This document shows, piece after piece, positions 48,660 to 58,049 of a DNA stretch of 64,000 nt; position 1 is the first letter of the stretch, and each line of letters opens with the position of its first letter. The notes below the pieces were generated by a model. The model worked only from the letters and a program-made list of their open reading frames with translations. It searched no databases and was not told where the DNA came from. A program made the position numbers and the translations under genes. Source of the stretch: Carallia brachiata (lineage: Eukaryota > Streptophyta > Magnoliopsida > Malpighiales > Rhizophoraceae); the NCBI GenBank assembly GCA_021464245.1, contig JADCRB010000040.1, positions 8,032,575 through 8,096,574 of the forward strand, given 5' to 3'.

Positions 48660-49739
48660 ATAGACCCGAACCAAAGTGCATGTAGAAGGCATTTCAATGT
48701 CTTTTGTTTCTCTTGGCTCTCTCTCACAGTCTCTCGGCTCTCTCTCAAAAACTAGCCCTCTACTGGCCCGTGGCGATTTGGTCACATCCGCCAGCCAGCC
48801 AGCCATTAAACCCCATCCTATAGCTTCCACTCTGGTTCCTTCCTCCGTTTCTTCTTCCCTCTTACTGTCTTTGTCCGTTCGCCCTACCCCCTCTGTTTTC
48901 CTCTTGTAGCAGACCCCCCAATGGAAACTTTGGGGCTTTTTGGTTAGTTTTCTGTAGTTTCGGGCCTAAATAACGGCATCCAAGGCCTTTCCATTTCCAG
49001 ATCTACGTTTTCTTGTGCTTTTGGACCCTGTTTGCCACTTCCAGCGCCAGCGCCGGTGCCGCCATGTCTGTTGTCTCTGTCGCTGCCATCGAAACAACTG
49101 TACCGGTTGCTGATGTTCTTGTCTCCGAAGCTTCCATTGCTACCGGCATCGCTATACCAGTCGTCGATGGCGCAGTCAATGCTGACCCTTCTGGAGCTCA
49201 AGTTGGAGTCGTCAGCGCCTCCCTCAGCGTCGCTGCCTCTATTGGTGCAATTGCCACCGCTCCAACGGTTACCATGTCTTTGCCACCATCGACAATGTTG
49301 CCGCCAGCGGTGTCACCGTTTTCATTGCTGGGAATGTTAAAAATGGCTTCTCTAGGACTTTTGTTTGGGTGCTTTGTTATGTCTGTGTACTTTTTTCTGT
49401 TCATAGTTTAGCCGGTTCAGAATTTGTTATCAGGAATACCAATATGATTCCTATCATTAGTTCGCTGCGGTGCGGTAAGTGCTGCTATGTGTATCTTTTT
49501 TCGACTAAACTAGGTCTAGTGAACACTTTAGGATTAAATAGGTCTAATTGATGGCCGGTAGATTATCTCAGGCTTTGTGCCCAGTTTGCTAGTGGTCAGT
49601 TTGACCACCTGTTATGTAAGCCATTGGTGCTGATTTGTTTTCCTGCTTTAACCAGTTATTTCCGACACTCAAGCGTCGGCTCTATATACAATTTATCGTG
49701 TATTAATGCAACGATTCTGTTTTGGTCCAAAAAAAAGTG
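48660..49739. other. Unidentified GC-richer block with overlapping open frames and A-tail
   Basis: This block is richer in C and G than its flanks. A plus-strand frame at 49013-49411 would give 132 residues, mostly Ala, Val, Ser and Pro, with a hydrophobic C-terminus (MASLGLLFGCFVMSVYFFLF). Overlapping minus-strand frames at 48944-49201 and 49198-49404 are Gly/Asp/Ser-rich. I recognise no family on either strand. The block ends at CTGTTTTGGTCC followed by eight A, which resembles the 3' end of a plant LINE-type retroposon copy, but no reverse transcriptase and no clear target duplication are visible. It could also be a decayed gene fragment. Confidence 0.3.
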
Positions 49740-50169
49740 TATGCCACTTACCTTCTCGAAGGTGTTATTCTTTGGATACGCTCATGTTTTAATACCCCAG
49801 TGCTATTGCTCATCACGTGAACAATAAAAACAAAAACTGTGATGACTCAACAATAGCAATAATTGAAGTGGTTAGATATAATGGCTCGAACTCCAAAATT
49901 CTCCCTCACCCTCCTATCATCCCTCACTGCTGAGCTACCAGCTCTATATAGACAAAAAAAAAAAGAAGCAAAAACCATTATCTTTTTTGACGGATAAGTT
50001 TGTTTTCTTAAATTGTTGAAATGTAATTGTATTTTTTTTAACGGATAAAAGCAAAAATTGTATTCTTTATATTTGGTTTTGGGGAAAAGAAAATTCTTGT
50101 TGGCATATAAAGTTGATTGTAGAAAGAATTGTAAAGCCCACTAAAACTAAACATCAAAAATTTACATGG
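49740..50169. other. Intergenic DNA, nothing recognised
   Basis: AT-rich sequence without a recognisable gene, RNA or repeat end, leading up to the foldback element. Confidence 0.4.
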
Positions 50170-51412
50170 GATGTTTAAAGGTATAAAGATCATTTTTTTA
50201 TTTTAAAATCAGTCATAAATGTTAATTCTGTAAACTAAATTGGTTCATCCGTCAATAACATCGTTAAATGTGCTGATGAGGTATAACGGTACACAACACG
50301 TTAGACATGTCAACTTGCCACGTCAGCATCTTTGGTTGACGTGGCATTTTTTAAAATTAGAAGTGATTTTTTGAAAAACGAAATAAAACATTTTAATTTT
50401 CTAAAAAGTGAGTTTGATAAAAAGAAATAAAATAAAATAGTTAAACAAACCACCACCACCGATTCTCCCGTCCTCCCAACCCCACCGCCACTACCACCCC
50501 CACCACCAAATTTGTTGAGAGAGTTGGGGGGATATATTTGTTAAATGTTCTTTCTGTAGAGATAGTCCTCTAATGGAAAAAAGCTGATTGATTAATAAAA
50601 AAAAATTGATCCCTTGCATTAATTAACAAAACAAAATTGGTCACCTTGTTGGTCATGGGCATTCAGGGTTGGTAGGCTCACATAACTAGAGGAGGAGGCT
50701 GGGACTATGGAATCGAAGGTATCATCATCGTATTAGGGGTTGATGGCCGCGCAGCAAGCTGTTTCTGTTGTGGCTGTGGGACAACTCCTCTGGCTCTTGG
50801 TTGCTGCATCATGGTGGAGAAGATCAGCCTTTTAGAGAGAGAAAGGAATAGAGAGAGAGAGACAGTAGCCTTTTTACTTTGTTGGCTAGATGGAGAGGAG
50901 AGAGGAGAAGAAAGTGAGAGTTTGTTGGAGAGAAAGAGGATGTGGGTAGGAATGTGTGGTGAATATTGGGGCTTTGATCGGAGGTGGTGGTAGTGGTGGC
51001 GGTGGTGGTGGGGTTGGGAAGAGGGCAGAATTGGTGGTGACAGTGGTTTTGTTTAACTATTTTGCTTTATTTCTTTTTATTAAAATCATATTTTAGAAAA
51101 TTAAAATATTTATTTTTTTCAAAATATTACTCCTAATTTTAAAAAATGCCATGTCAGCCAAAGATGCTGATGTGGCAAGCTGACATGTCTAAAAACCAAT
51201 GACGTGTCATGAACAATTACACTACGTTAGCACATTTAACGATGTCATTGACGAATGAACCAATTTAATCTATAGAATTAATGTTTAGCACTGTTTTTAA
51301 AATAAAAAATGTTATGGATAGAATTTAACAAACGTACAAATGTTTTTCTCAAAAAAAAAAAACAAACGTACAAATGCAGTTGGTGAAATTGCCCTTTATA
51401 CCACGTTTAAAA
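50170..51412. mobile_element. Foldback transposon with ~330 bp terminal inverted repeats
   Basis: The arm at 50191-50520 and the arm at 50970-51311 are inverted copies with mostly matching order: CATTTTTTTATTTTAAAA, TAAATTGGTTCATCCGTCAA, CATCGTTAAATGTGCT, GACATGTCAACTTGCCACG, CAGCATCTTTGGTTGAC, and a CACCACCACC-rich inner end. A further outer match (GGTATAAAG on the left, CTTTATACC at about 51397 on the right) implies that the arms originally reached further, with a ~90-base insertion in the right arm. The ~450-base core has no transposase. Long inverted arms suggest a Mutator-like or foldback class element; the target duplication was not resolved. Confidence 0.75.
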
Positions 51413-52057
51413 TAAACTTTGGAGCCTTGAAGGGTATATTTTTATGTAATTAACTTTATTGAAAATGACAGGACTGAAGGAGATGGATTGTTAACAAAAA
51501 AAAAAAAAAAAAAAGAGGACCACTACAGATCCACACAATGAGAGCTGCAAATGTCCACAAAGTTGGGGCAGCCAATATAATAAAAGAGAGTTTTTATTAA
51601 AGATTTAAATAAGGGAATGTCAAGTGGACCCACATGTAGTTGACTTTAGTGTATAATCAATTTTATTAGCTGAAGTATATTGGAAGAATATACGTATTGG
51701 TGAATACATATGGTACGAACATAGAATTTTAAGGGACGGAACAAAATGTTGGTCTTTTTTTTTTTTTTTTAATCTTTGTTAAGAGTAATAGTAGGTGGTT
51801 CAACAACAAGTACTTACACAATTTAATCCAACTGTTGTAATAAAATATTAGTTTTTAAATTGTTTATCAATGCAATGATTCAATAGTTCTTAGTAAATTG
51901 AAGATACTTTTTAACGTACGCAATTGAAACCAAATTTGTACATATTTAGATAACAAGATCTACCCCTCTAAAATTTAGGCAGCCACAACGACTGACCAAA
52001 GCAAGTTGGAGTCGGTTGGGGATGAAAGAGGTTAGCCGCTGAGGTTGACATGGTAAA
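51413..52057. other. Intergenic DNA, nothing recognised
   Basis: AT-rich spacer between the foldback element and the CACTA element. No gene, RNA or repeat end was seen. Confidence 0.4.
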
Positions 52058-52097
52058 AATCACCACGCCAAAAGTGAGCTATACCAGTGGTTTTATG

Positions 52098-52330
52098 GCA
52101 GCGGTTCTAAAATCGATGTATCAAAAGATCTAATGCAGCAGTTTAAACTGCTGTCTAAAATTTTTTTCAAAAAGTGTCACAATAAAGATCTTATGCAGTG
52201 GTCTTTTTACTGCGATTTTTGAACCGCTACATTTGAAACTTTTAAGCAGCAGTTATAATTATTTTGTGCAGCGGTTAACATATGTAAATATATGTAGCGG
52301 TTTTATCAAATCTTATGCAGCGGTTTATAA
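52098..52330. repeat. Left subterminal GCAGCGGTT repeat cluster
   Basis: Several copies of GCAGCGGTT and close variants (GCAGTGGTC, GCAGCAGTT, GTAGCGGTT) are spaced 20-60 bases apart. Subterminal repeats of this kind bind the element's transposase-associated protein in the En/Spm family. Confidence 0.85.
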
Positions 52331-52440
52331 TTTTTTTTAAAAAAAAAATTATAAAAATTTTCAATCCGCGAACCAAATTTGAAAGATAAGGGGAAATCCA
52401 CTATTCCGAATCAAATATCTTTCCCCTTGCTTCTTCTTTT

Positions 52441-52755
52441 TTGATCGTAATACCCACCCACATCTCAGCCTCCCACTACTCCCGCTCTAGCGATGCCTCC
52501 TTCCACTCTTCCTCAACCACCGGCCGTTCCTCCTCTGGCCGTTCCCCCATCGGCTACGCGCGCGCCTCCAACTGCTTAGGTCCTGGCTCCTGCTCCAAGC
52601 AAGACAAATTGAAAGGTCCAGCTCCATCGCCTCGGACATCGAGCCCCCCAGTGCCAACAACGAGTGCTCTAGCTCCGATCTTGGGCGCAACCTCTCTCGG
52701 ACCAACAGTTCAATATCTGCCATTTTTTCTGATTTCTGGTTTCATTTTGTTTTAG
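52441..52755 (+). pseudogene. Captured gene-like segment in the CACTA element, unidentified
   Basis: A 104-codon frame rich in Ser, Pro, Thr and Ala (SRSSDASFHSSSTTGRSSSG) with a marked rise in GC relative to the rest of the element. The sequence has the look of captured host exon DNA, and another frame of the same strand also gives a Ser-rich stretch. I do not recognise the source gene. It lies just upstream of the captured eS27 exon, and the two could come from different donors. Confidence 0.35.
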
Positions 52756-52909
52756 ATTCTTTAATAGCATTTATTGATCTCTATAATAGCATTTGTTCTG
52801 GTTTTGTTTCGTTTTTTATCTAGTAAATAGGGTATTGAGTGTCTGATTTGTTTGTATTATTGGAGATCTGTTGGCTGGCTGACTCTATTCTTTTTGATTT
52901 TTGGATTAG

Positions 52910-53011
52910 GTTCTCCAAAACAACATTGATTTGTTAAATCTGCGAGCAGAGATGGAGAGGAGAAAGCACAAGCTTAGATGTCTTGTCTAGTCTCCCAATT
53001 GTTTCTTCATG
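52910..53011 (+). pseudogene. Captured exon of 40S ribosomal protein eS27 (RPS27)
   Basis: Right after an AG acceptor the sequence reads VLQNNIDLLNLRAEMERRKH, then KLRCLV, a stop, then SPNCFFM, followed by a GTAATT donor. Plant eS27 begins with an exon boundary just after the initiator Met and continues [34 protein letters not shown], ending at the same exon boundary. The copy is one intact exon with both splice sites kept. It has several substitutions and a stop where a Gln codon is expected (CAG to TAG). It is non-functional and sits inside a CACTA element. Confidence 0.85.
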
Positions 53012-53529
53012 GTAATTCTACAATGTTTCTTTCATCTGATTTCTAGTTCTACTCTTCAACCTTGTGTTTGGATGGGAAAAAATGCTGAGGACTATTTGAT
53101 GAAATTATGTTAAAATTCTGTTGTGGAATCTCCTAAATCTATATAAATTACTTTAAGACTTTGAGTGACAAGACATGTTTGAGTTTAATTTGCACAAATA
53201 CTTTAAAGTGAATTGTATTTTAATTGAGTTGTGGACATGTAGATGTGCAAGAAAATAATTGTCAGCTTTTAAGTATTTGAGCAATCCAATTGTTATGCTG
53301 GATTTTTAGTGGTGGGAGAAGGCTAATCCTGGGTGGGTACATTAATGCTTAATATGTAAAGACTGGTTGATTTTGTGTTGAAGTCAAGTTGAACTATTAA
53401 ACTTCGATTTGTTCACAGCACTAAGTTTTACATCTATGCTTAATATGTATTAAAATTTCCGACGACCCCATTTACAATATATGTCATTCTATTCCCAAGT
53501 AAATGTAGATCCTTTGAAGGTTTTGTTTT

Positions 53530-54325
53530 TTTTCATTCAATGGGTTCACATAACTGAACATGGTCTAATGGCAAGGACCAAACATTGATGTTTTTGAAGA
53601 GAGAGGAGATAGTGGCACAACAAGAGGTGGAGACAAAGGAGGAGCAAAGAAAGGAGATAGTAGCTCTCACTGATGGCATTGGTCTGCGAGAGAAGACAAT
53701 TAGAGATGACAGTAAAGAGGTTGGCCATATACATGGGCAACTTGCATTATGCAGTGGACAGCAAAAACTGGCTTAGCTCTTTAATTAGGCTGGAATTGTT
53801 GACAGTTAAGGTATCAACATTTGCATCTTTTCTTCCCAAATTTTATCTTCATTTTTTTTTCTAATTTCTTCCACGATATGTAGGTGATGTATGGGAGAAG
53901 AAATAGGTGATTTGTAGGTTGTTCGTGTGGGTTTGGCTTTGTTGCAACGTGTGGCAAAAGAGAGTTGGGAGATACTATAGTTACTTTTGATGAATAGGTG
54001 ATTTGCATTATCTACATTGTCCACCGGTGCACTTTTTAAAAATTATACTTGGGGAGATTTAGACACATTTTTTAGAAATTTTCGTACTTCTAAAATTTTT
54101 GGGGAAGTGAAGTTGTAGCCACGTAATAGAGTTTTGCTATGAAAATTAATTAACTTATTAACTTAACTTTAGGTGAACATAGCAACAACTATAGGTGTTA
54201 TGAAATGTTGATTTTCTATTTTGTATATTAATTAGTTTTCTCTTTAAATATAGAACTCATGATTACTTAAATTTTCTTTTTATAGGATGACGACGACGAC
54301 GATGAAAACAATGATGAAAGCTGAG
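53530..54325 (+). other. Unidentified gene-like segments in the CACTA element
   Basis: A 63-codon frame at 53585-53776 is Glu/Lys-rich and may form a short helix (REEIVAQQEVETKEEQRKEI). Near 54286-54324 a short acidic stretch of Asp codons ends with a stop (DDDDDDENNDES). The two could be remnants of further captured exons. No family is recognised, and coding status is doubtful. Confidence 0.25.
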
Positions 54326-54614
54326 CACAAATTTTGTGGTCCAAGTCTTTGAGTTTATTATAATTCTCTTATGTAGAGTAAATAAGTTTTATAGGGTATT
54401 ATCGATATACTAATTATGTATTGTAAATATTTTTTAATTTGGATATTCGAATTTATATTTTTGTATCATATCAGTTAAATGCTCTATTTGAGATTTTATA
54501 TCTGATTTTTAAAAATTGTCGTAGGTAATACTTTAAAAATTATATACCAATTGTGAAGACATTGAATCAAAGCAACAGAATTAATGGCATTTTCTAATCA
54601 ATCGTTGCCTTTGC

Positions 54615-54905
54615 TGTCAAGAAACCGCTGCATTTTCTTGTAAAGAGTGTTGCCTTTTGCCTTCAAAACCGCTGCCTTTTCCCAGCAAAACCGCTGCATA
54701 AACTTCTACAAAACCGCTGCCATAGATCCTAAGAACCGCTGCCTAAAAATCTTTATACAGCAGTGTTAGTGTCCGTTGCAGCAGCCATGAAAACTGTAGC
54801 CAAAGATCTATTGCAGCGCCTATTAAATGCAGCGGCTGAAAAACCGCTGCCTTAGAGAATGGGCAGCGGTTTCAAGGCTTTATGCAGCGGTTTTAACCGC
54901 TGCAA
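54615..54905. repeat. Right subterminal AACCGCTGC repeat cluster
   Basis: At least eight copies of AACCGCTGC or GCAGCGGTT variants lie near the right end, with the last pair arranged as a palindrome (GCAGCGGTTTTAACCGCTGC) just inside the terminus. Confidence 0.88.
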
Positions 54906-54929
54906 AAACCCTTTTCTGACGTAGTAAAT

Positions 54930-55997
54930 TGAAGTTCTACAAAATAGGAGAATAGAAGTTAGGTTGACCACGCAAAATGACCCAACTAGAAGGCAAAAAA
55001 GAAACCATTGGTGGGTCACGCAGGTCAACCATAGTATTGGAAATTGCCTTTTTTATTTAGCATAATGGTGATTATTCACAATTCTTAATGAGTATCACTA
55101 TCCAAATTGAATGATTTGGTTAGAAAGTAATTAAATGAGTTCTAATGTTAATTTTTTTAATGGTAAACATCAAAATGCTTAAAAAAATCTTAAAAATTAG
55201 AAAAAAAATCATTAATTAAAAGAGGGAATCCTATTGTTATATAAATTCGCTGCATGTTATGCTTAGCAATTTTCAGAAATTTTGTGTTGTTATAATTATA
55301 TTTTATTGGTAAATGAATTATTTTTGAGTTGTAATTATTTAAATATTAGTTATGAGTTGGAATAACCTTATTATTGGCTTATCAATTATTTAATTGTATT
55401 TATCTCTTTTGATTTTTTATTGCAAATCATCTCTTTTATTTAGCATAATGGTGATTATTCATGGTTTTTAATGACTATTATTATCCAAATTGAATGATTT
55501 GGTTAAAACGTAATTAAGTAGGTTCTAATGTTAAATTTTTTAATGGTAACATCAAAATTATTTAGAAAGTCTCAAAAATAAGGAAAAATCATTAATGAAA
55601 GGAGTGAAAAAGGTTTCCCTTTATAATATTGATATTAGATTAGATGTATCATATATTTTTAAATTTGTGTCTTATAGATATTTTATACACTTGGTATATT
55701 ATAAGTAATTGCGTCATATATGCAAAATTATAGTGTGTTATATCTTAATTTAAGGGTGTCGTAGAATTAAATGTACTGAGTCATATAGTTATTGAAGGTT
55801 ATCGTGTATGCGAAATGTTGTTTATTATTTTATTTGTTGTATAGTTTAGCCAGTTGGGTTGTATATACATTATTATTGATGGATAGGATCTAAGTATAAC
55901 CAAGGTCGCACAGATATGGATACGACGACATGGACAAAGCATGGATCCGTGTGTGTATGTATATGCCTGTGTTTATAGGCACACATAAATCTAAGCA

Positions 55998-56028
<31 letters not shown>

Positions 56029-56380
56029 CTACGTTTATATATATAAATAAATCTAAGTAAATATTATTTTTCAAAATATAATATAAATTATAACTTCAAT
56101 TTTGGATTAAATTTAATTTTTGTTATTAACATAAATTTTATAATATTTTTTTGGGGAAATCTGATATAATATATACTAAGTACTAACATAATTGATTCAA
56201 AAATGTGTTTACAAGTAAAAAGTGTTCCCTTTTTGAATTGTGAAGTTTGGCTTCAAACCTCGATTCAAACAAGGAAAAGTGCACCATGATAATGTGCTTT
56301 GGATGATCTATATCTCTGGGTCAGGCGATTGCTTTTTAAGGCTGGTACGTGCTTAGTAGTTAACGGAAGTATTGAACATG
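54930..56380. other. AT-rich intergenic DNA with a direct repeat pair
   Basis: No gene is recognised. A ~175-base segment at 55049-55228 recurs in the same orientation at 55433-55607, sharing TTTAGCATAATGGTGATTAT and CCAAATTGAATGATTTGGTT. A short (AC)n run is at about 56009-56028. Confidence 0.7.
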
Positions 56381-56383
56381 ATA

Positions 56384-56960
56384 TTTAAATCTTTTGAAAT
56401 TATCAAGAGTTTTAGCTATGATAACAAAACTAATTCCTTCAAGATGCTTAATATTTTTAAAGATAAAAGTTGCTAGCTATATAATTTTTCTAGCCATCAT
56501 TTTCAACAAAAACACATGGAGTTTTTCCAAGGTTCAATTGCTAGACCCCTATTATTTTATGCTTGATAATATGATTCTCTATACTATTTATCCAAGGAAA
56601 GTTGAGAGTTATTCTATTTTGATGTTGTCGAGACCTTTTTGAAGTTCATAAATATCCTATAATTGTAAATGGAGAATCTGCATATTTAGATATCTAGCCA
56701 TTGATAGGGAAAGGGCACACAAGAAGGGTAACATTTTGGTCCAGTTGGGTGCCAGATAATAAGAAATATTCGTAAAGTTTGAGAGAATATACACAGCTTC
56801 AATTTTCAAGATTTTTTTCAAAGTACGATATATTAGACTATTGGGTTCTACCTTGGTTTTGTATCAAAATACTAGATTGTTTGATGTGGACACGATTGAT
56901 GGGATGCTAAAACCTTTCAAACTTGTGTGGGAAGGGGATTACATTGATATATGAAGTGTC
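56384..56960 (+). pseudogene. Degenerate repeat copy A, identity unknown
   Basis: This segment is homologous to copy B 988 bases downstream, with the same order of landmarks: AATTCCTTCAAGATGCT, CAATTGCTAGACCCCTATTA, TTGGGTGCCA and CTTCAATTTTCAAGAT. It looks like the remains of a coding sequence because open stretches occur in different frames, but stops and frameshifts are frequent. The recovered peptide pieces do not match a family I can name with confidence. Confidence 0.45.
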
Positions 56961-57356
56961 ATCCATGGCTACTACAAGTCTTTTTACGTCTATGAAGACA
57001 TCAAATAGGCTAGTTTTTCACTACTTTCATGGTGTTTAGGATAGACTACTGTGGTCTCTATTAGTAGCTAGTGTTCGAAAGGTTCAACTTCAATTTTTTT
57101 GGCAAACAGACCACTGATATGATTTGATTATATCTTAAAGGTTTTAATTATTAGATATTGAAAATCTATAATATTGTAACATATATGGTGCCAATTCCAT
57201 ATAATAATAGTGCTATTATTGAAAAACATTATGCTGCTCTTCAATTTATGGGACTATTTTTGGCAAGGTCTTGTTGGGATATAAAGGCATGTTTTGCGTT
57301 CGTATAATGTCTTTTGGTTATATAACAAAAATTTATCTATAAAATTTGTATGCACG

Positions 57357-57915
57357 ATGGCTAAAGATACTATTTGGATATTTTGAAATTATGAAGAGTT
57401 TCGGCTATATTTCAAAACAGATTCCTTCAAGATGCTCTAAAGATAGAAGTTGTTGGCTGTATAATCCTTCTAGCTATCATTTTGAACAAACGCATAGAGT
57501 TTTTTTTGAGTTTCAATTGCTAGACCCCTATTATTTTGTGTAGTGGTAATCAAATTCTCTTTATTGTTCATCCTAGGAAAGTTGGGAGTTGGTCTTTTTT
57601 TATGTTGCCGAGACCTCTTTTAGAATTGATAGATTGCCTGCAACTGTAAATGAAGATTCTGCATATTTCGACATTTGGCTATTGATAGTGAGAGGGTATA
57701 TGGGAGTTACAATGTTTGGTCTTCTTGGGTGCCAAATAATGAGAATGATTAGTGAAGTTTGGGAGAATGCGTACAACTTCAATTTTCAAGATCTTTTGGA
57801 ATACAACGTACTATACTATTGGGTTCCACCTTGGTATTGTATCAAATGGTATATTGTCTAAAGTGGATCTGATTGATGGGACTGCTAAACCTTTCAAGGT
57901 TGCTTGGGAAGAGAA
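57357..57915 (+). pseudogene. Degenerate repeat copy B, identity unknown
   Basis: The second copy of the ~570-base segment, somewhat better preserved. Peptide pieces include CSKDRSCWLYNPSSYHFEQ and a later one ending LIDGTAKPFKVAWEE, in two frames. The first piece vaguely recalls the W-L-x-N-P-x-x stretch of F-box associated regions, but this is not enough for a call. It directly precedes the truncated copia pol. Confidence 0.45.
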
Positions 57916-58049
57916 CAACACTGATAGGTCTGACATTCGCATAGGTATTGCATGCAATTTTGTGTCTAATTTAATATTTATTTATACAAATATTATGTTT
58001 ATTATAGATTCTACTTTGATTTGTTAGTTTAAATTTTATAAGACAAAAG

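Larger units (their letters stand above)
52061..54926. mobile_element. Non-autonomous CACTA element (Pack-CACTA), 2866 bp
   Basis: The left end reads CACCACGCCAAAAGTGAGC and the complemented right end TACTACGTCAGAAAAGGG, both variants of the CACTACGTCAGAAAA terminus. The trinucleotide AAT flanks both sides (52058-52060 and 54927-54929), the 3-base duplication expected for CACTA elements. Both ends are packed with GCAGCGGTT-type subterminal repeats in mixed orientation, at about 52098-52330 and 54615-54905. No transposase was seen. The interior carries a captured exon of ribosomal protein eS27 and other gene-like segments, so it is a gene-capturing derivative mobilised in trans. Confidence 0.88.

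Noticed and set aside
49032..49340. Leu/Pro-rich plus-strand frame overlapping 49013-49411
   Set aside because: An alternative frame of the same GC-rich block with no independent support.
57589..58027. F-box-associated protein
   Set aside because: Only a short W-L-x-N-P-like stretch is suggestive; the remaining motifs of that family are not visible, so it is left unidentified.
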